DNA of 64,000 bases, taken from the NCBI GenBank assembly GCA_018894105.1, contig CM032131.1, positions 1,514,501-1,578,500 on the forward strand, read 5' to 3'. Of the stretch, positions 10,380 to 22,155 are shown piece after piece. The translations under genes and the position numbers were made by a program. The stretch's first letter is position 1. Every line of letters starts with the position of its first letter. Origin of the DNA: Jacaranda mimosifolia (Eukaryota; Streptophyta; Magnoliopsida; Lamiales; Bignoniaceae). Under the pieces are notes generated by a model. The model was given only the letters and a program-made list of their open reading frames with translations, was not told where the DNA came from and did not search any database.

Positions 10380-13288
10380 TCACTTTCCTTCGGGTGGTGT
10401 TACTTGCAAAAGTTCGATGTTTAGTTCAAATTCTTCACCTGGCTGCAAAGTAAAACACAAAAACCTCAGGAAGCTTAATAGTAGAATGGGTTCTGCTGGG
10501 TCGCTCTTCTCATCGTATTACATTAGTCATACTTCATGTTCACCATATGTAATAAATAAATCTAGTCAAATTTAGGCTTAAACCTAAAAATATTTGTAAT
10601 TTAATGAGGACCATAGTTGGTTTCCAAACTACCTTATGGGACTCGAAACTGCGACCGATTTGTTCGCAGGGATGAGAGCTTACCACCAAACTATTCATTT
10701 TCCTTTTCTTTTACTAGTGAGGATTGTTGTTACTTTCCTATACTACCTTCTATGGCACTCGAATCTGCGACTAATATGTTCACGAGTGTAGGAGTTGATT
10801 AGATCTTGATAGAAAACTAAATCAATGAACATGGAGGAAGCATTACCGGAATTTCATTCATTCCTTTTGGGCCATAACCGGCTTCCGGAGGAACAATTAC
10901 AGTCCTCTGCATCCCAGAAACGGAAACTATATTAACGCAAAATGAAAAGAGGAAAAATGATCAAAAAGAAAAGGATGATTGTTTATAGATACAATTTGAA
11001 ATGAGAGGGGCCCACACACACAAAGAAGAGAACATTTTGAGTGAGGAAACATTAACGTTACCTTCCCACCAACTCTCATCCCCTCAGTTATTGTGTACAC
11101 AGCTTTTGGAGGTTTCGGTGCAGCCTGAGCAGAGAACAGACCGTTTGGATTTTCGACAAACTCACGTTTTCGCTCTTTTCCTGGTATAGCTCCAACTTGG
11201 AACTCATAAGGCTACTTAAATGCACAAGATAAGTGGGTATCAGTATTTTGCTCATTTAGACGTGCACACATCTTTGTTACTCGATGAGTGCGAAATAGTT
11301 AAAAAAGTAAAATGCTAAAATTTAATAACCTGGGCAATGATTCTATTTCCAGCCAAGAGTTTAGACTCTCTACTTGACACGGCTGTAATACCGCGATATA
11401 TACAGTCAAAGTGGACCTGTTTGTATGGCAATCAGAGAATTATCAAACTGAATTTAGTATGTATAAGGAGAAGGGAGATTTTGTTGGAGATATCAAAGAA
11501 GAAAATGCTGTTTTATTGAAGAAAAATAGAAATACAGTGTATCTTTACAGTAAACGGACCTGCACAGTTGATCCTTTTTCGGCAATTGGACCCTTCCCTT
11601 CAACAAGATCATAATACTTAAGCCCATCAGCTGCTCCAGAATAGAACTAATTAGTAAAAGGAGATGTGTTTGCATCTGAGACTTACAACTGGAAAACTAA
11701 TCATACATTAAGACAAACTCATATATTAACTTTAAGTTCCATAAAAATGGACTTTGAACATTATTAAATACTTTGTAAGTCCCTTAAGAACTAGAAAGAG
11801 ACTAAGACAATGTACTTGGATAGACACTAAAACTGATTTGATAAGCAGATATCTGCTAGTACAAGAATTTCCTGATGAACGAACTGTGGATTCAGAGTAA
11901 TTTTTTCAAACTTGGAGTTTGCACAAGTTTATGGGGGCACTAGGCATACACCCAAGTGGTAACCCCCCCCCCCCTTCTATCACTAGGTACATTTTAAGAA
12001 TGCCCTGCCCTGGGGCATGCCCTTAGAGGCACCCCATGGATGCCTATTGAAACATTGATCACAACTTATCACCTTATCAGTCATGATGTTGAAGAGTTCT
12101 TTATCCACCACACCACATAGCTGTTAACATTTTATAGGTTCCAATCGCCTTTTGCCGGTCAATTTTTGGTCAAAAGGTGTTGTAGTATATAAGCTCAAAC
12201 AGTATGCTCTTACATTTTTCTGCAATATCATATAAATACATTTTGTTCATGTAATACTGAGAATGTCATTGACAAGCAACACATGGTTTTGAGTTTGAGG
12301 CATATGGAAAGCACAACTTTGTTTTCTGTCAAGTCACAATGGCCGATAGATGAAATAACAAGAACAACTATTGAGCTAAAGCAATGTAGTAGGTGTTGCT
12401 GATCATAACTCCCAATTATCTATAATATAGACAAGTTGACGTGCGTTCAGTACCAGAACATGTAACTCTAGCTAGTGAAAAATTCAAAATCCGAATTCTA
12501 ACTGAAGAAATTCTAATGCGCGGAACATATTGAAAGGGGGAAAATGAACAGAAGAACCGAAAGAGATTTCTACAAGTTCACTGTGATACTTCAATTGCTT
12601 GGCCTAACAGGCAGCAACCTAGAAAGATAATGATAAAGCAGCTGTTAACTAGTAAAATTACATCAAAGTCATCAACAAATCACAAATGTATAGCTCCATA
12701 TAATTTAGAAAAGATCTGCCATTTCAGTACGATATCTAAGACAAGAAAGAATAAAACAAGAAGTCCTTGTAGTCCAATAAAAAATAATCTCATTCCCTGT
12801 AAAAAAACTGATAAGCAAACAAAGAATCCAGTATGAAGAAAAAAAGCTGCATATTTCCTACGTCAATTACTAAGGCAGCAACTCAAGAAATGTGCTCACA
12901 AGCACAATAACAACAAAAACCTATTAAACCACAACAACAGAAAAGCTCAAACAAACAACAAGAACTCAATTTTTTTGCCAACAATGCAAGAAACTGCTGC
13001 AAACAATTAAAAAAATAAATAAATAAAATAAGATAAAATAAAAGAAAGAAACTAACAGTTGGTGAGATAGACTTCAAGTGGGATGGTCTTCCTATTGCGC
13101 CTCTCTCTAGCAAGCAATGTTTGGGGGAATGCAACAAGGCTCAAGGGCAGAACAGAAATGAGAATTACAGACCTTCTTGAAATGGGCAATGGCAAAATAG
13201 CAAGTTTTTGCTCTTTGTGGGTTGTGAGTTTTGAACAATATTGAGGGTTCTTCAGTGTAAATTTCTCAAAGGTTCTTAAGGAAGCCAT
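10380..13288 (-). CDS. FKBP18: FKBP-type peptidyl-prolyl cis-trans isomerase, chloroplast lumen (FKBP18-like)
   Basis: Six exons join in frame: 13288-13057, 11630-11560, 11416-11330, 11211-11062, 10906-10847 and 10442-10380, all with GT-AG borders, giving 220 residues. Family members catalyse proline cis-trans isomerisation or act as chaperones. Residues 1-60 look like a two-part thylakoid-lumen signal: Ser-rich start, twin arginine (38-39), hydrophobic stretch (40-57), then LLA before a charged segment. The FKBP domain runs from about 80 to 217 (DGLKYYDLVEGKGP, VHFDCIYRG, EGMRVGGKRTVIVPPEAGYG, FELNIELLQV). It carries the insertion with GKERKREFVENPNGLF seen in FKBP18 homologues; Arabidopsis FKBP18 is, as I recall, only slightly longer. 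Some canonical FK506-pocket residues are replaced, so activity is uncertain. Intron 1 is 1.4 kb and holds a C-run. It lies alone, with about 3.3 kb to the next gene. Confidence 0.9.
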
Positions 13289-16200
13289 GGCCGTTGGAGA
13301 ATGCCAACTAACCAGAGATAATATATTATTTTGTCTTTTGCCTGCTTATCCAATCAGACATTAAGAGAAGAAATGTACTGGAGTTGTACATTGTGTTTTG
13401 AAGATGGTGTTTAAGGTTTGGCAGGTTTGAAAATTTTCTGGCATTGGGAAATAAGTGATAAATGAGTTTTAGGAAATAAGCTATATTTACTTGTATACTA
13501 ATTGTCGTGGTATGCTATTCTTGAATGGACAAATATAGATTATCATAGTATTAATGCTAATTGTATTAATAAATAATAGAACACTTAATTTTTTTATATA
13601 GTATAGATAAAGAATAATTCATTTCATGTCGTGTGAGGTTTTGATATTAAATTTAAAATTGAGGGTATAATTGGTAGTTCAAAATTTAATGTAATATAAC
13701 ATAATCGTTATTATGAATTTATAATAGGTCTTTCTTTTCTATATCACTAGCGAACTTTGCATGCGATCCTCGCGCACACATCAATAATTTTAGGTGTAAT
13801 ATGTTTTTTTGTGTAAATTTATCATTTATACTATATAAAATGACAAAAATAAGTGAACTACGCCATCATACTTAAATCATCTTAAACCCATTTTAGGGTA
13901 TATAATTATTGTTACCTATTATGAGTCAAAATAAAGTAAAAAGTTAAACAGACAAATAAAATACACAAAAGAACTTAAATTCAACAAAATAATCCAATTT
14001 GAGAGGGCACGAAGAACCCACCTAAACATATTTGCAGAGGAGCCGGAGGAATAAATATAATCTGCGAAAAAAATAATACACTTCAATTTATTAAAAGAAA
14101 AAAGTAGAATTATTAGTAATATGGGATATTAATTTACTACCTTCACAATAATACCTTAGAAAATCCTAACCATGGCCGAAAATACTTGGAAGTTATGGAT
14201 AATGTGAGGATCAATTAATGAGTGGGGAACAAATTACTGGTAATGGGGAAATGGAGTAAGTGGATAGTTATATACTCTTTTAAAATTAAAAAAGAATTAT
14301 ATAAATAGATGTAGGATTATTTTAGGTAAAATAAATTTTGGTGTAGCAGCACAATAACCTCTATTTTAAGGGTGTAAAGGGGGTTTCTTTTTTAAATAGT
14401 ATAGATATAGATATATACTCTAGCCAAGTTTTTAAAAATACTTTCTTACATAATCCCACTGGAGCTTGACTGCTTGAGTAATTTAATCAATTATATAATA
14501 TAAATTTAAAATACATTGTTAATGTGCCAAAAAAAATTAAATTTGAACATATCTTTCCATTTTTACATCGATTTTCAAGAGCTTATATCTCGAATTCCAT
14601 CGATTAATCAAACTATATACAATGCCAATTAAGATGAAAATTTCATTTGTTAAAAAAACAAATTGTCATAAAAACATGTCACATTGAATAAATGATCTCA
14701 GCAGAATTGCAGGAACTTCGGCAGTGGAAGGAAAGATCCGCTCTATCTGCAATTGAAAAAAAAAAAAAAAGAAAAGAGAACAAACTGGGAATAGGAAGAT
14801 CAGCTCCACAAACACTCGTCGGCGGCATTTGGACGTCTAGAAAAACTTCAGATTGGCTTCAATTTTGAACGTGGATAAAATATCATGTTGAATGTGGATT
14901 ATTGCCTTATTTTATGTTGATGCTTTAGGAAGCCTTTGATTCTCCTCTGATTAATTATAGTCGTATGTGAATTTTAATTTTTTCTTTAATTTTTGGTTCT
15001 ATTTTGGAAATTTTACAGAGATAGCAAACGTTAAGGTCGCTATTTGAGGGCTTTTATGTTTTGATTAAAGAGGAAAAAATGGCATCAAGTTTATCTTTTC
15101 AGCAATTTAATTGTATGGGATCCTCAGCTTACCAGCAAGAACAACTTAGCTGTAGCAATTCGTTTCAGGGCATTGACTATTTTCTATAGAAACTCATATG
15201 TTCACATGGAATCTTTCAAAACAAAGTATCGTTTAGTCTATATGTAAATTAAAATAAATGCCATGGTTCTCGTTGTGGACTTGAAATCCAAAATATGATA
15301 CATTAGTATTTTCTTCTCACCAGAGATTACCTTGTCTGCATGAAAAGATTAAGACAAAGTACTGTCGGCTTGTGGAAGTGGAGCACAAATTGGGAACAAA
15401 AGATAAAAGATGAGCAATTCATAAGCTCAATATCCAATCAACCAATAAAAGAAAATGAATCCAAAAGAATAGTCTTAGAAGAAGGCAAGGTTCCACGAAA
15501 CATAAAGTAGCATTTAATTCAATTTTACTTTCAGATTGTATGAAAAACTCAAGTTATAATTATATATATACATGGGGGTGGACAGGGCAACACAAGAGGG
15601 AAGAAAAAATCTTTTATCATTACTATCCAATTTAAATAGAATTTTCTTTTTGTTGCTATTTGTCCCACAATGGGGAGACACACAAAAAGAAAGAAAGATG
15701 AGGAATTCATCTTAGTCTCCTCTTCAAAGTCACCGCAGGCGCAGAAAATATGATTTCTTTTCTATACTCCCAATCTATACTTTTTTTGCAATACATACTC
15801 AAAGAGATGAACCACTGCATTGAATCAGAAACTCAACAGAGTCCAGTTCAATCTAAAATTTAGAAAGCACTACACGGCATTTGCACTTCACCGTTGAACT
15901 AATCTATTGATGATACGTGTGGCGTTCATCCATAAGTGCAATTAATAGGAGATGGAGCACAAATTGAGAACTGAAGATCCTATCCGATAAAGGAGTGACA
16001 TAGGAAAGAATTTAAAAAAATCTATAAAATAATGCAATATAACTATTGATATTCAACGAACTCCAATGAATGTCACCAATGCTTGTCCTAGTATGAAGTA
16101 ATGATATAGATAATCACACAACCTTGTGGCACTTGAATTCAAAACATTGTACAGGAAAGCATGTTTTCCTGATTTGTAAAAAAGCAAACTTTTCCCGTTT

Positions 16201-16613
16201 TGTGCACCCTTTTGATTTGCTTTCACTCAAGACAAAGCTTTTGGTTGCCCTCGAATTAGCAGAAACCAATGACATTCCTAAGATCATGTCCATATATAGA
16301 CCACTGCACATCATAGTAGTTCTGAGATATGTGTAGAACCAAGTGATGATACAAGAGAAATATCGCAAGTTCAAATGAGAAGAACTATAAATGCCATTCA
16401 AAAAAGCCAAATAAAGTAAAAATTTAAGTACATCAAAGTCTTGAAGAAGTGTCACATTGTCTAGTGAATCCATCTCTAGGCATATCAAGTTTGTCTACCT
16501 AAACAATGGGCCGGACGGACAGACAGACAGACAGATGGATAGATCTTTTTCTATGCCATTTTCCAGTCTGCTTCCGTTTTAAGCTTTACAGGAATCAAGA
16601 TATTTTGATTTGA
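13289..16613. other. Intergenic, FKBP18 upstream region and MLO downstream region
   Basis: No gene is recognised. 13289-13400 is the likely promoter/5' UTR of the FKBP18-like gene. 13400-14700 is very AT-rich. 14700-15000 is of more balanced composition with an A-run (14756-14771), but no ORF resembles a protein. A short GACA microsatellite lies at about 16513-16535, and the MLO 3' UTR is probably in 16400-16613. Confidence 0.6.
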
Positions 16614-19600
16614 TCAAGGGCCTGTTAGCAAGTCCTTGGTCCCTCCATCTCCCGGGACGACAACATCTTCTTGGACTGTGATGTTGGTGGCCGTCTCCAC
16701 AGGGGAGGTCGAGTTTTCATCAGTACTCAGTTCAATGCTGGTCATAGCAATGGCAGCAGTTTTAGCGTCTGGAGAATGATCTGGTGAATCTCCTGGACTC
16801 CCTCCTAACTTCTTTGTACGTGGACGGTCGCCTTTCTTCTTTACCTTATTATGCCAGTTCATTAATGCCTTGGAAGTTTGCTCATCAAAAATGGACTTCT
16901 TCATGTGTGATCCCATCTGATAAAATTTGGCAAATCAAAATCAGAAATGATAGGGAAACGCTCACAACACCAAAAATTATCGCCTCACAAGATATAAAAT
17001 GTCTACACACTCCAAAATTCACGTTTTTTTAATCGGGTCTGATTCAATCGAGCCCGTTTCAAGAAACATGAAAAGTTTCAGTCCAAGATTCTGCTATGGG
17101 CATAGAATTACCTGTGTAACTAGTGCATAAAGTGGAAGAGTAATATAGCTGCATACAATTTGTACTCCTACCCTGCAAAGAAAATCAACTCCGTCAATCA
17201 ATCCATTTTACATATTTTTAGTTTTTAAGTAGACAATCCCGCTCGTCTGCAAGCATTCATATCATAAAAGTTTCCTCCAGTATGATCCTTGTGTGTTATT
17301 GGGTTCTGCATGGCCCTTTGAAAGAATTGGATTATAAATCAGACAATAACTTGAACTTCATCAGAAGATGCAATTGGTAAAGTGAAAACATGAAATTCTG
17401 CTAAAAGATTAATGCAGACGTGTGTGTGTGTTTATATATATATCATCGAGACTTACCCAATAGCAACTCTGATAACAGCAAGAATGAAATAACGATGGAA
17501 GCAAGAATGCAGCCCAAATTCATACTGCAACACAAATATGTAGTTTCAGCCATTCATACACGGATCATACATGGAAAAATGGAGAAGAGAGTAATAGATT
17601 TGTACCCATATCCAAATGAAGTATGTTATCTCAAACGCATTCTGTAAAATTAATAAGAAGAAATGAAAAAAAAAAAAGGAATAAAAAAAAAGGAGGTGGT
17701 AAGAGAAGTTTGAAAAGATAAGAGAAGAATAAAAAAAACAAGTAGAGGCACAAATCCAGTCCAACCTGAAAGAGAGTAAGGTGGATGAGATGAAGAACTA
17801 AGGTTGGCTTGCTAAACCAAAAATGTTCATCAGAGACTTGCACAAGTGGAATTCCTTGAACGACAGCATGTTTTTCTTGGATTTCTATAGCCATCTGAGT
17901 TATGATCGATTGAAGCTTTGTCCCAACTGCTAAGATTAGCTTTTAACCGATCAAGTAGTCAGAGGTTGTCTTGTTTTTGCTTCAGAAAGTTGCGGAATGA
18001 AGTATAACGTTTACAAAAAACAACCCTCTTACCACTAAGGGGATTATCGACAGCCAAAACATAGCTTGCCCTCCTGAAAACGACATAGATGTAATAAGTT
18101 TCAAGGATAGTTGCAAGAATTTGTTCTTGTTTTCATCATTTCTAAAGAAGTATTTTTATTACCTTTAACGTTCAGAAGCAGATAGATCATAGTAGCCATC
18201 CATAAGTGCGGACTGAGAGCAGCAGCAGGACATTACTTATGTTAGAAAGAAGACATATGTATGTAGTTTGGATATTCCTATTTCGTCTGGAAATATAAAA
18301 ACCAGTTCTAAGAGAAATAAGAATCATACGGGATTCCTACAACAACTTTGAAGTCATCTTCTAATGACCTTTTGATGTACTTCTGAAAGTCGAACTTAGT
18401 TCCAGAAGCCAAATGGACCTATACAGATGTTTTCATAAGAAAGTAATGCATAGATTATCAATTCCTGTTAGAAAAATGTACTCAAAAGAACTCACAGAAA
18501 CAAATCCATGGCGCAGAGTTGAGTAGTCGGCTCTCTGAACTGAATACAACATATGTCTGAAAAAACAAACCTGAAAAAGTTGCATGTATAAAAAAATCCT
18601 CAGAATCTGGCCATAAAAACTGTCTTAAGTGATAAAAATCGACCTGCATGAGCTCACATAAAAGTATGATAATGCTACAGAAAAGGTCCCATATTAATCA
18701 ACACATCCTTACAATATAAAAAAAGATAGGATTTTGCATCCATGAATTCGTATGGCTTTTGACAAAAGATGTCTCGTGTGTAAGTCTGAATCTCGAAGGA
18801 TCTGTGTAAGAAAAATGGAAACATAGTTTTAAGAAACATTGTTCAAACGAAGTCACTCAACAGCATCAGTAAACTTAAGCAGTCATAAATGGGGACAACA
18901 ATTAGTACCATTGGATACATCATGTTCTTGTGCAATCTGCCTTTCCCAATCTTTCCATCCGCGAATCTGCACGATGAGCAGGAAATATTATCAACAACTG
19001 TTGAAACACACTTCATCTTATTCTCTAAAAGTGTTTTTCGCGAAAAAAGTACCTTCAACCTCCCCAACATCATTGTTATAGCACTATAAAAGACATGGAA
19101 TACTGCCAAGAAGAATATGAAGATGTGGAGCTGATGAAGTCCGTGTGCTGATATAAGAGGCACATATCCCTATTATCATTTAAAAACATTCTTGTCGGAT
19201 CAATATCTATTCAGAAAAGATCAGTTCTTTAATAAACACAAATACATCCCCTTTTGACTTTAGAAACATATAAACAAATGGACAAAATGGAAAATATTAA
19301 TGAATTCAGACATTCTTACAAGTTTGCACCCTTTGCCTGGACTGTCGGCTGCCAAAATTCTATGTTCATGCCATAGGAGCCTCCGATGATGTCCTGCCTC
19401 ATGAGAGTCATGGGATACTTTAAATTCACACGGCCACATAGTATTCGCGATATCTTCAGGAATGCAGATTTGGGTAATGTAGTTCTGCCCAAATGTTAAA
19501 AGTAGGGAAATGAATCCCAGAATCATAAGCTCTGAAAAGATAGAAAAAACCGAGTCGAATTCAGGACTTGGAACCAAAATTTATGTAATAAAAATACTGA

Positions 19601-20263
19601 ATTTTGAATGGAATAGTTCCATAATTCTACATTTCCAAGTTACCTGCTTTAATTTTCTCAAGAGCTTCAACCAATGCAAACTTCTTTCTCTTATGAAAGG
19701 TCTACAAATATAAGCTAAAGTTAGGGATAATAAACACTATAATAGTAGAAAATAAATAAAAACCGAGTCATTAAATTCATAGTTTGCTTATATATCACAT
19801 TTCAGAGAAACTATGAATGGACAACATGGGAATATATATGTCCTAATAACCATATTTCCATTTCAAAAAACCAGCCTAAAATTTAAATATATAAACACAA
19901 AAAGAGCTCAAAAGGGAAAGGTGTCACAGATCAAGAAAAGCCAAAATAATTTAAAAAAAAATCTATCTATTTTACCATCAATCTAAATAAAAATTAATCA
20001 TAATCAACCTTCAAAACCCAGAAATATCTTTGAGAAACTGCAAATCTAAAAATCTTCTCAGGACTCAAAATTATGGCCATATTTTCTGGAAAATGTACCA
20101 AAAACAAAACAAGAAAAGGGAGAAAAAATACCTCTCCCACTTTATGAAGAGTTTTCTCTAATATGATAGAAATGATAATGATAACTGCACAGACTAATGA
20201 AACTGCCCATGTCGGAGTCTTGTCGAGCTCCCTGGCACCATGCCCTCCTCCTCCTCCGGCCAT
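16614..20263 (-). CDS. MLO-like seven-transmembrane protein (MLO5/7/8/9/10 group)
   Basis: Fifteen exons join without a frame break: 20263-20132, 19701-19644, 19531-19320, 19169-19053, 18966-18909, 18801-18713, 18570-18496, 18418-18330, 18212-18163, 18073-18033, 17939-17766, 17641-17606, 17524-17457, 17172-17112 and 16916-16614, giving 520 residues. MLO proteins are plasma-membrane calmodulin-binding proteins, recently described as calcium channels, acting in powdery-mildew susceptibility, pollen-tube and root responses. Visible marks: start [10 protein letters not shown] with the first helix; [17 protein letters not shown]; extracellular Cys at 86, 98, 132 and 385; [61 protein letters not shown]; and a C-terminal calmodulin site around Trp441 ([13 protein letters not shown]). 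Several of these fit the MLO8/MLO10 group best. The exon-11 acceptor has a weak pyrimidine tract but restores the frame. It appears intact. Confidence 0.95.
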
Positions 20264-22155
20264 ATATTTTTATTTTGTAAATAATCAATAAAAAAGGAAA
20301 AAAATTGTGTTTCAGATCACATATGAATATTTTTCATTTTCATTTCATCTGGGAAAAAAAAAAGAAAAAAAGAAGGATGCATTAGATCATATTATGACAG
20401 GTTCCCATAATAGTAAAATGTAGGAGAGCATTGAAGAGAAGAGTAAGGCCGGTTCAAGGGAGTTGTTAAAAGTGCTGTAACAGAATTGAACCGGGGCGGG
20501 TAGAGATTTAGTCACGGAATTGGGGATTATTACAAAGATGCCACTTTTGTGGAGATCTTGTTAGTTGAAAAATTAAGGAGCTATGATATGGTTTCTTTTA
20601 TTTTAATATTTTCTTTGCGCATGAAAATTAAGTTTGGTATATCTACAAAAATGAGTTTTTTTCTTTTTTTAAATACAAAAGTTGAAAAAATTGTAAGAAA
20701 ATCAGAAAACAAGAACTTCTATCACTTTAAACACTTAACTGTATTTGAAATATATTGTTATGAGAATGAATGAGATGTTAGATCTGTTTATCTTAATTGA
20801 AAAAATAATAAAAAGATATGTATTTATTATATAAAATATTGAGGATTGGGCAAATTTAGTCGCAAATTTTTTAAAAAAAAATTGTCAATTTGATTCTTTT
20901 TAGTCCTATATGGATGCATTTAGACCTAATTGTTTCAAAATCAAGGCCAATTATATTTTGTTTAGCTAGTTGTGCAATTTATTTGCAGCTATTGTGATGC
21001 TGCTCGAGTTTTCTTTTCCTTTCAACTTGTGGGAGATTCTACATTTTCTTTTTTATTGAAATATTATCTCCTGATTTGTCATAAACAGATGTACTATATA
21101 CATTAACACTATGTTTGGTTTAAGAATTTTGATAAGAAAAGGGAAGTATTAGAGAAAAGGAAAAGAAAAGAAAAGAAAAAAAATATAAAATCTCAAATTT
21201 GTTTGGTTAAAGAAAATAATGAAGAAAAAGATGGCGAAAAAAAGAGTGATAAATGTGTTGAAGATTGAGAGAGAGTTCAAATAGGTTTTTTCCTCATTTT
21301 TCTCATCATTTTGTGAGAAAAACTCATTTTCATTATATAAATTATATTTTCCCCAATTTTTTCTTTCTTTATTAATTTCCTTATCAACCAAACAATCAAA
21401 AATATTTTTCTTAGCATTTTTTTTTTCTTTTTCTCACCAAAATCCATGAACCAAATATAGTATAAATAAATTGTTTCAATAATTTTAGTTTTACATGAAA
21501 GAAGATTAAAATCTAAAAATCTCATTCGGTTGCTCAGTGGAGAAGAATCACAACTTTCAAGCTATAGAAAAGGAAAAAAAATTGAAACTTTGAAATTAAA
21601 ATAAATAAATAAATAAACCTTTCATATTGCTCATCCCGACTTGGATCTTCATAAGACGAGGGCGGCCTTGTAGCTTGCCTGTAGTCAATTTATCTTGATT
21701 ACACCTTTGTTGTTAAGAGATCTGTATCCCCTCCCATACCCAAATTGGGAAGGAAACGTACCATCCCAACCACTATATCAGTCCCCTAATAAAGCCCACT
21801 AGCATGAATTTTCGACAGTCACAGAAGCAAATATGAAATAACCACAAATCCGTAAAAATGCAGTCCATCTCAAAACCCAACCCTAGACCCTAGACCCTAG
21901 AAAAAATGATTGACCTTTATTTATGATATAAGATTATGATTATTTAGATTAAAGTCGGATCCAGATAGATTCAACCTAAATCTTTTGCCCGCTGAATCAA
22001 ACTCATTGACAGCCGTAGTCATCATGGACCATGAAATAAGGTTAAGAAAGAAAAATGAAAGAAAGAAAGATGCTTGGGAAATCAGTTTGTAAGAAATTAA
22101 CACAGCAAAAAGCCAATTCTACTCTCAAGTTACAAGTAATGTTCAGATCAAAATA
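20264..22155. other. Intergenic between MLO and S-acyltransferase genes
   Basis: No gene is seen. 20264-20520 is the likely MLO promoter/5' UTR. A Tourist-like MITE lies at 21107-21462. 21879-21900 is three CCCTAGA units, a telomere-repeat variant. 21900-22155 is probably the 3' UTR of the S-acyltransferase gene. Confidence 0.6.
21107..21462. mobile_element. Tourist/Harbinger-type MITE with TAA target duplication
   Basis: The 356-bp element begins CACTATGTTTGGTT and ends AACCAAATATAGTA, near-perfect inverted repeats. It is flanked on both sides by TAA (21104-21106 and 21463-21465), the usual target duplication of PIF/Harbinger MITEs. Purine-rich and pyrimidine-rich halves face each other, so a single strand could fold into a long hairpin. 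No coding capacity. Confidence 0.75.

Noticed and set aside
12883..13137. ORF overlapping exon 1 of the FKBP18-like gene in another frame
   Set aside because: A shadow of the exon and of AT-rich intron sequence.
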